A DNA stretch of 64,000 nucleotides from Microvirga solisilvae (GCF_022808595.1 NZ_JAKUCN010000002.1:310001-374000); one strand, 5' to 3'. Counted from the stretch's first letter, positions 8,319 through 17,386 are shown. Made by a program: numbers and translations. The notes: generated by a model from the letters alone, not told the origin.

Positions 8319-10886
8319 CTACTCGGCAGCCATAGGAGTTAGCGCGGAGGGGCCGGATCGGCCATCGGAGGGTGTTTCCTGCCGTTCGCTCGGAAATATG
8401 CAGGTCACGGTCGTGCCTTCGCCCGGCGCGGAGGTGAGATCGATGCGCCCGCCATGCAGCTCCACGAAGGAGCGCACGATGGACAGGCCAAGCCCCACGC
8501 CCCGGTGGCGGGTGCCGAGCGTGTGGCTCTCGAAGCGCTCGAAGATGCGCGCCTTGATCTCAGGCGGAATGCCGCGGCCCTGATCCTTCACGTCGAAGAT
8601 CACCTCGCCGTTACGCTTGCGCGCAGCAACCGTGATGGTCTGCCCCGGCGAGGAGAAGCCGACCGCGTTTGAGAGCAGGTTGAACAGGATCTGCCGCACG
8701 CGCTTGCCGTCCGCCACGAAGGTGCCGATGTCGTCCGGCGTGTCGATGACGAGATGAAGCGAGGATTCCGCAAGCCTGTCTTCCAGGCCTCGCATGGCGG
8801 CCTCGATGGTGGAGCGGATATCCACGATCTCGGGCGTGAGTTCCAGCGAGCCGGTATCGATGGAGGCGAGATCGAGAATATCGTTGAGCATCGTCAGTAG
8901 CGCCTTGGAGGAGCGCTCGATGTGATCGGTATATTCCTTCTGGCGCGGATTGAGCTCGCCAGCGGTGCCATCGTCGAGCAGATGCGCGAAGCCGATGATG
9001 TTGGTGAGCGGCGAGCGCAGCTCGTAGGACACGTGATGCACGAACTCGTCGCGCAGACGTGAGGCGCGCTCCAGCGCGTCGTTGCGCTCGGTGAGCGCGC
9101 GCTCCACGTTCACGCTCGCGGTCACGTCGGTGAAGCTCAGGAGAGTCGCGCCGTCGGGCAGGGGTTGCGCCGTGCAATCGAGCGCCGAGCCATCAGGGCG
9201 CTCGATGCGGCAGGAGAGGCCCATGCGCATGTCGGCAAGGCCGACCACCGCGCCGCGAATGTCGATCCAGGCATCGTCCTGCGGCGCGAGCAGTCGGCAG
9301 GCCTTGATGATGGTTTCCACATGCGGATTCTGCGCCATCAGTTCGGGCGAGAGGTTCCACATGTCGGAGAAGGCGCGGTTATGCAGCTTGAGGCGTCCGT
9401 CGGAGCCGAACACCGCCACACCTTCCTTCAGCGTATTCAGCGTCTCGCCCTGCACCTGCGTTAGCGAATTGACCTGCGAGGCAAGCTCGAAGCGCTCGCT
9501 CACGTCGTCGAAGAGATAGGTCACGCCGCCCTGCGGATTGGGGTTGATGACGACGCGCAAGGTGCGTCGATCCGGCAGGTGCCACCAGGTCTCCTGCTGC
9601 TCCACCGATTGATAGCCGTTGAGGAAATCCGCCTTCCAGGCGCGGAAATCCGCCTGCTCCGGCAATTTGCGCGCGGCGCGCAGGCGGTCGAGCACCTCGC
9701 TGTCCGTCGGGCGCGAGGAGAGGAAGGCGGCATCGAGATTCCAGAGATTCTGGTAGGCGGCGTTGCTGAAGATCAGGTTCTGCGATCCGTCGAAGATCGC
9801 AACCGCCGTGGGCAGCTGATCCAGCGTGCGCACATGCGCATCCATCTGCCGCTGCAGATCGGTGCGCACGGCTTCGAGTTCCGACACGTCGACGGCGATG
9901 CCCGCGCTGCCGCCGGCGGTGGGGCGCTCGATCACGTCGAGCACGGCGCGCTGGCCTGCGACGAAAGCCGTCACGCGCGCCGCATAAGTTGCGCCGCTCT
10001 TGCGCTGGCGGCGCGCATCCTCGCGGGTGCGCTCGTTGAGCAATTCGACGGAGCGAAGGATCGCCTCATCGAGGTTCGATGCTTCGACGGCGCGCAAATA
10101 GGCCTGGTTCGCCCAGAGCAGCTTGTCGTCCGCGTCGCGGATCCAGAGCGGATAGGCGACATCGTCCAGCAATAGGGTCATGGAGCGAAGATCGCTGCGG
10201 GCGGTGGCAAGCTCCGCGCGGGTCTTCAACAGATCGGCGCGTTCGCCCGTGACGTCGCGCAGGCGCAGGATCGCGCGGCCGCCGATGGTGCGGCCTTCCA
10301 CGTCGATGAAGCGCTCGGAGAGCGTGCGCGACACTTGGCGGAAGGCTTCGCCGCGCTGCTTGAGCTGTTCGAGAGAGGCTTCCGCGGAAGCGGCATCGAC
10401 GGGCTGCATCCAGGTGCCGAAGGCGAGCGCGCGTTGCGCGGGCGCGCCGTCGGCGATGATGGAAGGATCGCCCTGGAAACGAGGCTCGCTGTTCCGGCCC
10501 TGCCAGCTCACGAGCAGCTGGCGCTCGGAGCCCATGAGCAGGGTCGCGAGATCGTCCGAACCGCGAAGGGCCGCGAGTTCCTTACGCAGCGCCCGCTCCG
10601 TCCTGGCAGCGCGGCGACGCTCGACCATCAACAGCAGGGACGTGATGGTGGTGAGCGAGACCAGCCCCATGAAGACGCCGAAGGCGGCAGCGCTGTGCAG
10701 TTGGAAGCCGGAGAGATAGGCGAGGATGTCGGAGGCCTGCTCCATCAGATGAGCAGGCGTGTCGGCGGCAAGCGCCGCCCGGGATGTTCCGGACAGCAGC
10801 GCCAGGCTTAAGGAGGCGCGGGCAAAGCCTGCGAGGGCGCCTGTTTCGCCCCGGCTGCCGATCTGTCGCTCTCCATGCCCGGCCAT
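8319..10886 (-). CDS. divL: DivL-like PAS sensor kinase with Tyr in place of the phospho-acceptor His
   Basis: Inner-membrane PAS/histidine-kinase protein of 855 aa from ATG 10886, chosen for a GGAGG 10 nt upstream; ATG 10940 adds 18 residues but lacks a well-spaced site. Hydrophobic segments lie at about residues 18-40 and 65-88, followed by several PAS domains (roughly 235-350, 355-475 and 480-595). The H-box reads FVHHVSYELRSPL, with Tyr621 (codon TAC at 9024-9026) where kinases have His. The ATP-binding boxes look intact: NLLSNAV, DVKDQGRGIPPE and GVGLGLSIVRS. The same His-to-Tyr change defines DivL, the pseudokinase that couples DivK to the CckA-ChpT-CtrA relay in Caulobacter. The adjacent tsaE fusion fits a divL locus. 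A CtrA box lies about 200 bp upstream. Confidence 0.9.
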   Translation of the reverse strand: MAGHGERQIGSRGETGALAGFARASLSLALLSGTSRAALAADTPAHLMEQASDILAYLSGFQLHSAAAFGVFMGLVSLTTITSLLLMVERRRAARTERALRKELAALRGSDDLATLLMGSERQLLVSWQGRNSEPRFQGDPSIIADGAPAQRALAFGTWMQPVDAASAEASLEQLKQRGEAFRQVSRTLSERFIDVEGRTIGGRAILRLRDVTGERADLLKTRAELATARSDLRSMTLLLDDVAYPLWIRDADDKLLWANQAYLRAVEASNLDEAILRSVELLNERTREDARRQRKSGATYAARVTAFVAGQRAVLDVIERPTAGGSAGIAVDVSELEAVRTDLQRQMDAHVRTLDQLPTAVAIFDGSQNLIFSNAAYQNLWNLDAAFLSSRPTDSEVLDRLRAARKLPEQADFRAWKADFLNGYQSVEQQETWWHLPDRRTLRVVINPNPQGGVTYLFDDVSERFELASQVNSLTQVQGETLNTLKEGVAVFGSDGRLKLHNRAFSDMWNLSPELMAQNPHVETIIKACRLLAPQDDAWIDIRGAVVGLADMRMGLSCRIERPDGSALDCTAQPLPDGATLLSFTDVTASVNVERALTERNDALERASRLRDEFVHHVSYELRSPLTNIIGFAHLLDDGTAGELNPRQKEYTDHIERSSKALLTMLNDILDLASIDTGSLELTPEIVDIRSTIEAAMRGLEDRLAESSLHLVIDTPDDIGTFVADGKRVRQILFNLLSNAVGFSSPGQTITVAARKRNGEVIFDVKDQGRGIPPEIKARIFERFESHTLGTRHRGVGLGLSIVRSFVELHGGRIDLTSAPGEGTTVTCIFPSERQETPSDGRSGPSALTPMAAE

Positions 10887-11082
10887 GCCGTGCGGTCCTC
10901 CCCGATGCCGATGGCCCTTTAGCAGGCCAAGTGAATTCATGCCTCAGGACCATTCTTGGTGCCCCCAAGGAGATACCGCCTACGCATGAACGGAACTGCC
11001 GGCATGGTTTTGCATAAAACCGCGGTATCGCCGGTCGATTCGCGCCCACCTTAGACCACCCCTGACTCCGCCAGGAAGAGGG

Positions 11083-11097
11083 TTAATACCGGCTTAA
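11083..11097. promoter_or_regulatory. CtrA box TTAA-N7-TTAA upstream of divL
   Basis: TTAA at 11083-11086 and TTAA at 11094-11097 are separated by exactly 7 nt, the full consensus for the cell-cycle regulator CtrA. It lies about 200 bp upstream of the chosen divL start, in the roughly 310-bp gap between divL and the ahcY terminator. My reading found only one other perfect copy in the window, upstream of minC. No other strong signal was noticed in this gap. Confidence 0.55.
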
Positions 11098-11194
11098 TCT
11101 TCCTTTGGAGAAGCTGTGCGCAATTGGTGGAAAGCTATTGCATTTGCGACACATGCATGACGCTGGGGAACGTGCGCGATTCGACCGCACCACC

Positions 11195-11227
11195 ATGAAA
11201 AAAGCCCGGCGCGAGGCCGGGCTTTCT
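11195..11227 (-). terminator. Rho-independent terminator of ahcY
   Basis: Perfect 10-bp stem AAAGCCCGGC / GCCGGGCTTT (11201-11210 and 11216-11225) with a 5-nt loop. Read on the minus strand it is followed by a run of six T (complement of 11198-11203). It sits about 30 nt beyond the ahcY stop. Confidence 0.85.
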
Positions 11228-11255
11228 TGCGATCTTCCGTAGGGGAAGATGAATA

Positions 11256-12656
11256 TCAGTAACGGTAGTGATCCGGCTTGAACGGACCCTTCTCCGACAC
11301 GCCGATATAGGAAGCCTGATCGGGACGCAGCTTGGTGAGCTTCACGCCGATCTTTTCCAGGTGCAGCGAGGCGACCTTCTCGTCGAGGTGCTTCGGCAGC
11401 GTGTAGACCTTCTTCTCGTACTTGCCGGCGTTGTTCCAGAGCTCGATCTGGGCGAGGGTCTGGTTCGTGAAGGAAGCCGACATCACGAAGGACGGGTGAC
11501 CCATGGCGTTGCCGAGGTTCACGAGACGGCCTTCCGAGAGCAGGATGATGCGGTGGCCGTCGGGGAAGGTGATCTCGTCCACCTGCGGCTTCACGTTGTC
11601 CCACTTCAGGTTCTTGAGAGCCGCAACCTGGATCTCGTTGTCGAAGTGGCCGATGTTGCAGACGATGGCGCGGTCCTTCATCGCACGCATGTGCTCGATG
11701 GTGATCACGTCCTTGTTGCCGGTGGCGGTGACGAAGATGTCGGCGCGCGGAGCGGCGTCTTCCATCGTCGTGACCTCATAGCCTTCCATGGCGGCCTGAA
11801 GTGCGCAGATCGGATCGACTTCCGAAACCAGCACGCGGCAGCCGGCCTGGCGGAGCGAAGCGGCCGAGCCCTTGCCCACGTCGCCGAAGCCCGCGACCAT
11901 GGCGACCTTGCCGGCCATCATCACGTCCGTGCCGCGACGGATGCCGTCGACCAGCGACTCGCGGCAGCCATAGAGGTTGTCGAACTTCGACTTCGTCACC
12001 GAGTCGTTCACGTTGATCGCCGGGAAGAGCAGCTTGCCTTCCTTGGCCATGATGTAGAGGCGGTGAACGCCCGTGGTGGTCTCTTCCGAGACGCCCTTGA
12101 TCGAGGCGGCGACTTCGGCGAACCAGCCCTTCGGCTTTTCCTTCAGTAGGCGCTTGATCAGCGCGAAGAGAACTTCTTCTTCCTCTGCGCCCGGCTTCTC
12201 GAGGAAGGCCACGTCGCCCTGCTCGGCGCGCAGGCCGAGGTGAACGAGCATGGTGGCATCGCCGCCGTCGTCGAGGATCATGTTCGGCACGCCGCCGCCA
12301 TGCCAGTCGAACAGCTTCGCGGTGTAATCCCAGTACTCGACCAGCGTCTCGCCCTTATAGGCGAAGACCGGGATGCCGGCGGCGGCAATCGCAGCGGCGG
12401 CGTGGTCCTGGGTGGAATAGATGTTGCAGGACACCCAGCGGATGTCGGCGCCGAGAGCCTTGAGCGTCTCGATCAGCACTGCGGTCTGGATGGTCATGTG
12501 GAGCGAGCCGGCGATGCGCGCGCCCTTCAGGGGCTGCTTCGGGCCGTATTCCTCGCGAACGGCCATGAGGCCCGGCATTTCGGTTTCGGCGATCGAAATT
12601 TCCTTGCGGCCGAAATCGGCAAGGCCGATGTCCTTAACGATATAGTCCTGAGCCAT
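11256..12656 (-). CDS. ahcY: Adenosylhomocysteinase (S-adenosyl-L-homocysteine hydrolase)
   Basis: Hydrolyses S-adenosylhomocysteine to adenosine and homocysteine, keeping SAM-dependent methylation running and feeding methionine regeneration. It is cytoplasmic, NAD-dependent and 466 aa, the normal bacterial length. Visible family motifs are the substrate-domain segment [15 protein letters not shown], the NAD-binding loop [13 protein letters not shown] and the C-terminal tail ending KPDHYRY. The start [12 protein letters not shown] at 12656 is fixed by GGAGG 5 nt upstream; a 27-residue in-frame upstream extension is not family-like. The gene stands alone with its own terminator. A near-perfect 20-bp palindrome lies 86 nt upstream of the ATG and probably controls it. 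Confidence 0.97.
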   Translation of the reverse strand: MAQDYIVKDIGLADFGRKEISIAETEMPGLMAVREEYGPKQPLKGARIAGSLHMTIQTAVLIETLKALGADIRWVSCNIYSTQDHAAAAIAAAGIPVFAYKGETLVEYWDYTAKLFDWHGGGVPNMILDDGGDATMLVHLGLRAEQGDVAFLEKPGAEEEEVLFALIKRLLKEKPKGWFAEVAASIKGVSEETTTGVHRLYIMAKEGKLLFPAINVNDSVTKSKFDNLYGCRESLVDGIRRGTDVMMAGKVAMVAGFGDVGKGSAASLRQAGCRVLVSEVDPICALQAAMEGYEVTTMEDAAPRADIFVTATGNKDVITIEHMRAMKDRAIVCNIGHFDNEIQVAALKNLKWDNVKPQVDEITFPDGHRIILLSEGRLVNLGNAMGHPSFVMSASFTNQTLAQIELWNNAGKYEKKVYTLPKHLDEKVASLHLEKIGVKLTKLRPDQASYIGVSEKGPFKPDHYRY

Positions 12657-12742
12657 GCTGGCCTCCTGCACCCGTAAGATTTGAATTTTGGGGTTTCGAT
12701 TGGCGCTGTCTCTAGCAGAGAGCTGCTCGGGAGGCAATCAAG

Positions 12743-12762
12743 ATATAAAGATGTCTTTATAT
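12743..12762. promoter_or_regulatory. 20-bp palindrome upstream of ahcY, candidate SahR-type operator
   Basis: ATATAAAGA-TG-TCTTTATAT: two perfect 9-bp inverted arms with a 2-nt spacer, 86-106 nt upstream of the ahcY ATG. It is AT-rich in a GC-rich region. It resembles the ATATAAAGA-type palindromes reported for the ArsR-family S-adenosylhomocysteine sensor SahR of methionine-cycle genes. That assignment rests on memory of the motif and on gene context; no regulator gene is adjacent. Confidence 0.6.
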
Positions 12763-12810
12763 GCTTTGAAGGGACAGGGTTAAACGACGCTGAGTATTGG
12801 AAAAACCTAG

Positions 12811-12917
12811 CCCTCACCCTGAGGAGCGTAGTGCCTCGAAGGGCGAGGGCGCCTCCAGGGCGCGCTGGATCCTCCTTCGAGACGCAGCCGCCTTGCGGCT
12901 GCTCCTCAGGATGAGGG
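12811..12917. repeat. Dispersed palindromic repeat (CCTGAGGAGC type)
   Basis: Inverted arms CCCTCACCCTGAGGAGC (12811-12827) and GCTCCTCAGGATGAGGG (12901-12917) flank an internal stem (GCAGCCGC / GCGGCTGC). The element lies between ptsH and the ahcY promoter. Elements with CCTGAGGAGC arms are common intergenic repeats in Hyphomicrobiales genomes. Only this one copy was found in the window. Confidence 0.7.
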
Positions 12918-12947
12918 CGGTGATTGTGAGAAGGCAGAAAAGAAGTT

Positions 12948-13268
12948 TTACTCCTCCTCGCCGAACCTATTGGCGAGAAGGTCGTCGATGGCCTGGAGGC
13001 AATCCGTTGCGTCCTGACCCTTGGCGGTGACGGTGATCGTCGTGCCCTGGGCAGCGGCCAGGGTCAGGAGGCCCATGATCGAGCGCCCGCCCACGGTTTC
13101 CCCGCAGCGGGTCACGGTGACGTCGGAATTGAAGCGTTCGACGGTCTGCACGAACTTGGCGGAGGCGCGGGCATGGAGGCCGCGCTTGTTGATGATGGGA
13201 AGTTCCCGGGCCTCGGCTCCCTCTGGCACAGGAGCCGGGGGACAATCCTGGTCGAGGGGCTGGTCCAT
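12948..13268 (-). CDS. ptsH: HPr phosphocarrier protein
   Basis: Phosphocarrier of the PTS: accepts phosphate from EI on His and passes it to EIIA. It has 106 aa, with an N-terminal extension of about 17 residues relative to the 88-aa classical HPr. The active site INKRGLHARASAKF puts the phospho-His at residue 32. The regulatory serine in GGRSIMGLLTLAAA (Ser63) is the site that HPr kinase phosphorylates, and hprK lies two genes upstream. ATG 13268 starts 5 nt after the EIIA stop, so the two are co-translated. No sugar permease (EIIBC) is nearby. This fits the regulatory PTS of Alphaproteobacteria, which controls carbon and virulence functions and does not import sugar. Confidence 0.93.
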   Translation of the reverse strand: MDQPLDQDCPPAPVPEGAEARELPIINKRGLHARASAKFVQTVERFNSDVTVTRCGETVGGRSIMGLLTLAAAQGTTITVTAKGQDATDCLQAIDDLLANRFGEEE

Positions 13269-13273
13269 TTTTC

Positions 13274-13675
13274 TTATTTTCCCGACAGAACGCGCGAGGC
13301 GATGTTGATGTATTTCCGCCCGGCCTCCTGCGCATGGAAGACCGCATCGCCAAGGCCTTCCTCGTCGCGGACGGAGGCCAGTTTGATCAGCATGGGCAGG
13401 TTGATGCCGGCGACCACCTCGACGGAGCCGCCGTTCATGCAGGAAAGCGCCAGATTCGAGGGCGTGCCCCCGAACATGTCGGTCAAAACCACGACGCCTT
13501 CGCCCGAATTGACCCGGCACACGGCGGCCATGATGTCCTTGCGCCGTGTTTCCATGTCATCGTCAGGGCCGATCGTGATCGTCTCGAGCTGCTCTTGAGG
13601 CCCCACGACATGCTCAAGCGCGGCTTTGAATTCCGTCGCGAGCTGCCCGTGGGTGACGAGCACCATTCCAATCAT
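13274..13675 (-). CDS. PTS EIIA component, mannose (Man) family
   Basis: Soluble EIIA of the mannose family, 133 aa. The N-terminus MIGMVLVTHGQLATEF carries the phospho-accepting His9. A second family motif, VVVLTDMFGGTPSNLAL, follows at about residues 60-76. It receives phosphate from HPr encoded 5 nt downstream. In Rhizobiales this orphan EIIA(Man), often named ManX or PtsM, lacks EIIB/C partners and acts in regulation; that role is from family knowledge. It lies 88 nt downstream of hprK in the same direction, so it probably belongs to the chvI-chvG-hprK transcript. Confidence 0.92.
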   Translation of the reverse strand: MIGMVLVTHGQLATEFKAALEHVVGPQEQLETITIGPDDDMETRRKDIMAAVCRVNSGEGVVVLTDMFGGTPSNLALSCMNGGSVEVVAGINLPMLIKLASVRDEEGLGDAVFHAQEAGRKYINIASRVLSGK

Positions 13676-13763
13676 AATGTTCCAGGTCCAAACGCTCCGA
13701 GAGCGGAGCCGCTATTTTGTGCAGCGCGAAGCCGAGCGCAAGAGCATTGAGAGGAAAAGTTCA

Positions 13764-14222
13764 TCACAGTGTCAAGATCGTGTCGCAAACGCCGCTCAGG
13801 CGGCCCAGCGCGATGCTTGCAAAACTTGCCCCCGCCCGCATCCGGATGCGAGGGATCATGACGCCGCATAGAACAATGTTACCATCTTCGGCCTCAGGAA
13901 AGCGTGGCGGGTCCTCGGAGAGGTCGATCACCAAGCGGATGACAGCGGAAGGCTCGTAAGGTTGGCGGACAATCCCCAAGCCATGGATTTCCAGATGACC
14001 AGCAAGCGGCTCCACGGGACCTCCTAGCAGTCGGCCATGCTCGGCGCGCAGGCGGGTCCGGTCGTCGCTCACGAGGCAGCCGAAGCGGCCTGCCTGTAGG
14101 GTATGGAGCACCATTTCCCGCGCCAGTGTCGACTTGCCGGAGCCGGAGCGGCCCCGGATCAGGACACCGGCCTCCCCGATGACGACGCAGGAGGCGTGGA
14201 TGGTTTCCTCAGGGCCGCTCAA
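13764..14222 (-). CDS. hprK: HPr kinase/phosphorylase, short alphaproteobacterial form
   Basis: Bifunctional enzyme that phosphorylates and dephosphorylates the regulatory Ser of HPr. It has only 152 aa; Gram-positive HprK is about 310 aa, and this form consists of the C-terminal catalytic domain alone, as is usual in Alphaproteobacteria. Walker A GRSGSGKST is at residues 24-32. A conserved glycine-rich/Asp region LVSDDRTRL follows near residue 50. The ATG overlaps the chvG stop (ATGA at 14219-14222), so it is translationally coupled to the sensor kinase. Its substrate HPr is encoded two genes downstream. Confidence 0.93.
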   Translation of the reverse strand: MSGPEETIHASCVVIGEAGVLIRGRSGSGKSTLAREMVLHTLQAGRFGCLVSDDRTRLRAEHGRLLGGPVEPLAGHLEIHGLGIVRQPYEPSAVIRLVIDLSEDPPRFPEAEDGNIVLCGVMIPRIRMRAGASFASIALGRLSGVCDTILTL

Positions 14223-16099
14223 GACGCCTTCGCTCCCTGGGCCTTCTTGGCTTGTTCCTTCTTGCCTTGGTCCTTTTTGCCTTTGGGGCTCTCGGGCGTG
14301 GGCAGGCGGATGATGAAGCGGGCGCCTAGGCGCGTCGGCTCGCCGGTTTCCTCATCCAGGGGGCCGGGGAGATTCTCGGCGCGGATTGTGCCGCGATGGG
14401 CCTCGATGATCTGGCGGGAGATGGAGAGGCCGAGGCCCGAATTCTGGCCGAAGCCCTGCTCGGGACGGTCGGTGTAGAAGCGCTCGAAGATCCGGTCGAG
14501 GGCATCGGGCTCGATGCCAGGCCCGCTGTCCTCCACCAGGATCTCGACCTCTACCTTACGCCGCCGCAGGGTCACGCGCACCGATGCATCGGGCGGCGAG
14601 AAGGAGCGGGCATTGTCGATGAGGTTGTTGAACACCTGGCCCAAGCGGCTGTCGTGGCCGATCACCAGAAACGCGTCGCGCCCGCGCGGGTGGTTTTCGA
14701 TGGAGAGCGCGATCAGCGGATCGCGCTCCTGGCGGCGCTCGTTCGCCACCGACACCACCGCTTCGAGCAGGCGCGCCATGTCCACCGGCTCCGCATCGGC
14801 GCGTGCCAATTCCGCATCGAGGCGCGAAGCGTCGGAGATGTCGCTGATGAGACGGTCGAGACGCCTCACATCGTGCTGGATGATCGACATGAGACGGCCG
14901 CGCGACTCGTCGCTGCGGGCGAGCGGCAGCGTTTCCACGGCGCTGCGCAAGGATGTGAGCGGATTTTTCAATTCGTGCGCCACATCGGCGGCAAAGCTTT
15001 CGATGGCATCGATGCGGTTGTAGAGCGCTTTCGTCATGTCGCGCAGCGCGCCGGAGAGGTGGCCGATCTCGTCGGAGCGATTGGTGAAGTCCGGAATTTC
15101 CTGGCGCGATTTGGTGCCCCAGCGTACGCGCTCGGCGGCTTCCGCAAGACGTCGCACGGGACCGGCGATGGCGCCTGCGAGAAAGAGCGACAGCACGATC
15201 ATCACCACTGCTGCCACGAGGAAGACCTGCAGCAATGCGAAACGCTCGGACGCGATGATGGCATCGATGTCGCCTTCCTGCGTCGAGAGCAGCAGCACGC
15301 CCTGTACAGTGCGGAAACGCTGAATCGGCACGGCGACCGACACGATGGTCTCGCCGCGCGTATTCACGCGCACCACGCTCGATTGTTGGCCCGAATAGGC
15401 TTGCTGCACCTCCGCAAGAGACCTGCCATTCGCAGGGCCCGCCTCTTCCAGAACAGGTCGCCTCGTGCGTCGGAACATCTTGCGGATGGAGTTCCAGGTG
15501 CGCTCCATGAAGCTCGTGGTGTCTTCCACATTCGCCACAGGCGGCAGTTCCATGCGCAGGATGTCGCCGCGGGAATAGAAGCTGCGGGAATCGAGCAGCA
15601 GAAGGCCGTCCCGGTCGAAGATGCGCGCGCGGGTCTGCGTGGGCGTGACGAGGCGGCGCAGCAGCGGTGCCACGCGCTCCGGATTGATGGAGAATTCGAG
15701 AGAGGTCAGGCTCTCGTCGTTGAGCCGTTCGGTCTCGCCCGCCTGCATCTGCAGAAGCTGGTCCGGATCGAGAGTGATGGTGTTGGTTTCAACAGTGGCG
15801 GAACTGGCGATGGCGCCGGCGATGATCTCGCCCTGCGTCAGAAGACTCTGCACCCGCGCTTCGATGAGGCCTTCGCGGAACTGATTGAGATAGAGAAAGC
15901 CCACGAGCAGGGCGACGAGGCCAGCGAGATTGAGCACGACGATGCGGCGTGTGAGGCTCGACGAGGCGCGCTGCGAGAGCATGCGGCCGAAATTCTTCAG
16001 CCGTGCGAGGAGGCCGCGAGGCTCGGGCGGATCGTCGGTCACCGCCTCGGCGTGGATGGGATCAGCCTTCATGCCACTCATTCGGACGCGGCCCGGCAT
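14219..16099 (-). CDS. chvG: ChvG sensor histidine kinase
   Basis: Inner-membrane histidine kinase of the ChvG-ChvI (ExoS-ChvI, BvrS-BvrR) system that senses acid and envelope stress. It has 626 aa. Transmembrane helices lie at about residues 53-72 and 288-312, bounding a roughly 215-residue periplasmic sensor domain, followed by HAMP and a HisKA domain with H-box FAADVAHELKNPLTSL (His375). HATPase motifs NNLIDNARSFSPP, VEDSGPGIEPD and SGLGLSISRQI are complete. The last 20 or so residues form a Lys-rich, Ala/Gln tail (KGKKDQGKKEQAKKAQ), which is unusual and may be variable. The start is uncertain: ATGs at 16099, 16081 and 16072 all have poor ribosome sites. It follows chvI by 54 nt and overlaps hprK by 4. 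Confidence 0.94.
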   Translation of the reverse strand: MPGRVRMSGMKADPIHAEAVTDDPPEPRGLLARLKNFGRMLSQRASSSLTRRIVVLNLAGLVALLVGFLYLNQFREGLIEARVQSLLTQGEIIAGAIASSATVETNTITLDPDQLLQMQAGETERLNDESLTSLEFSINPERVAPLLRRLVTPTQTRARIFDRDGLLLLDSRSFYSRGDILRMELPPVANVEDTTSFMERTWNSIRKMFRRTRRPVLEEAGPANGRSLAEVQQAYSGQQSSVVRVNTRGETIVSVAVPIQRFRTVQGVLLLSTQEGDIDAIIASERFALLQVFLVAAVVMIVLSLFLAGAIAGPVRRLAEAAERVRWGTKSRQEIPDFTNRSDEIGHLSGALRDMTKALYNRIDAIESFAADVAHELKNPLTSLRSAVETLPLARSDESRGRLMSIIQHDVRRLDRLISDISDASRLDAELARADAEPVDMARLLEAVVSVANERRQERDPLIALSIENHPRGRDAFLVIGHDSRLGQVFNNLIDNARSFSPPDASVRVTLRRRKVEVEILVEDSGPGIEPDALDRIFERFYTDRPEQGFGQNSGLGLSISRQIIEAHRGTIRAENLPGPLDEETGEPTRLGARFIIRLPTPESPKGKKDQGKKEQAKKAQGAKAS

Positions 16100-16153
16100 C
16101 GCTCGGCCCGCGTCATGTGTCCCGGTTGTCTGTTGCCTCTACAAGGCTAGGCT

Positions 16154-16858
16154 TCATGCTTCCTTGAAGCGATAGCCGACGCCGTAAAGGGTCTCGATCA
16201 TTTCGAAACTCTGGTCAACCGCCTTGAACTTCTTGCGCAGGCGCTTGATGTGGCTGTCGATGGTGCGGTCGTCCACATAGACCTGATCGTCATAGGCCGC
16301 GTCCATGAGCGCGTTGCGGCTCTTGACCACGCCGGGACGGGTGGCAAGGGCCTGCAGGATCAGGAACTCGGTGACGGTGAGCGTCACGGGCTCGCCCTTC
16401 CAAGTGCAGGCGTGGCGCTCCGGGTCCATCTTCAGCTGGCCGCGCTCCAGGGCCTTGGCATCGGCTTCTTTGGTGGGGCCGGCATTCTGGTCCTTGGGGG
16501 CGAAGCGGCGCAAAACCGCCTTCACGCGCTCGACCAGAAGGCGCTGCGAGAAAGGTTTGCGGATGAAGTCGTCCGCGCCCATCTTGAGGCCGAACAATTC
16601 GTCGATCTCCTCATCCTTCGAGGTCAGGAAGATCACCGGCAGGTCGGATTTCTGCCGCAGACGGCGCAGAAGCTCCATGCCATCCATGCGCGGCATCTTG
16701 ATGTCGAAGATGGCAAGATCCGGCGGCGCATGCTTCAGGCCGTCGAGGGCCGAAGCCCCGTCGGTATAGGTCTGGATGCGGTAGCCTTCCGCCTCGAGAG
16801 CGATCGAGACGGAGGTCAGGATGTTGCGATCGTCATCGACAAGGGCGATCGTGGGCAT
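16154..16858 (-). CDS. chvI: ChvI response regulator (OmpR family)
   Basis: DNA-binding response regulator partnered with ChvG, 234 aa. The receiver domain begins [18 protein letters not shown]; the phospho-acceptor is Asp52 in [11 protein letters not shown], with the Thr/Lys switch residues in FLTSKDEE and IRKPFS. A winged-helix OmpR/PhoB DNA-binding domain occupies residues 140-232, ending [14 protein letters not shown]. The start at 16858 is supported by AGGGAAGAG just upstream; an in-frame extension to 16933 has no family support. ChvI orthologues control envelope, succinoglycan and host-interaction genes in rhizobia, Agrobacterium and Brucella. It heads the minus-strand chvI-chvG-hprK-EIIA-ptsH series and is divergent from pckA. 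Confidence 0.95.
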   Translation of the reverse strand: MPTIALVDDDRNILTSVSIALEAEGYRIQTYTDGASALDGLKHAPPDLAIFDIKMPRMDGMELLRRLRQKSDLPVIFLTSKDEEIDELFGLKMGADDFIRKPFSQRLLVERVKAVLRRFAPKDQNAGPTKEADAKALERGQLKMDPERHACTWKGEPVTLTVTEFLILQALATRPGVVKSRNALMDAAYDDQVYVDDRTIDSHIKRLRKKFKAVDQSFEMIETLYGVGYRFKEA

Positions 16859-17386
16859 GAACTCTTCCCTGCTAAAGCTTTGACACGAACGATGGTCGCG
16901 AGACGTATCGTTCGATAACGCAGTCGGCCTCAAAGTGTGCCCAACTGCGCCTTACTCGTGGCATAAATATGGTTGCCCACAGCCGCTTACCAGGGCTTGG
17001 GCCTTCCGATAGTGGTGCTTAAGGGGCTTCGGTTCAACCGGGGATGAACGGGGCTGAGCAATTTGCTGCCTCCGAAAAATGCCGAGACGGCTATCCATCA
17101 GCCCGAGCCTGGAAGCATTGCACGAGGGAAGGCGGTTCCGTCAATTCGCCTAAAGAACCCTGCGGGAAAGGCCGGAAATCCAGGTGGAGCACCCCCGTTG
17201 GTCTAGCGCCGGCTAAAATAGAATGCCATGGAATGCGCCGGTTGACGGCAAAGCCTGCTGACCTAAAAAACCTTAATTCAGGCGGGTTTGCGGGGCGGTG
17301 CCCGGCTCAGCCTGACGGCAACACCATGACGGCCATCGCGAAGCGGCCTATCCGCCCGAGAGGTCGTCGACCAGGAGAAGTCTTCC
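16859..17386. other. Intergenic region between chvI and pckA
   Basis: About 530 bp without a convincing gene. It must hold the divergent chvI and pckA promoters. A 116-codon open frame on the plus strand (17044-17394) overlaps the pckA start and has no recognisable features. The only promoter-like element I can point to is the one listed at 17242-17269. Confidence 0.6.
17242..17269 (+). promoter_or_regulatory. Candidate sigma-70-type promoter of pckA
   Basis: TTGACG at 17242-17247 and TAAAAA at 17264-17269 with a 16-nt spacer, about 118 nt upstream of the pckA GTG. The -35 is good and the -10 is poor, so this is only a candidate. Confidence 0.3.

Noticed and set aside
6817-8583. A 588-codon open frame on the plus strand
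   Set aside because: It is antisense to the TsaE-AmgK fusion, whose domains are unmistakable; long antisense frames are usual in GC-rich DNA.
12657-12947. SAH or SAM riboswitch upstream of ahcY
   Set aside because: No pattern of conserved stems matching these riboswitches was found; the palindromic operator is the better explanation.
14396-16150. A 584-codon open frame on the plus strand
   Set aside because: Antisense to chvG; no motif and His/Arg-rich composition typical of a shadow frame.
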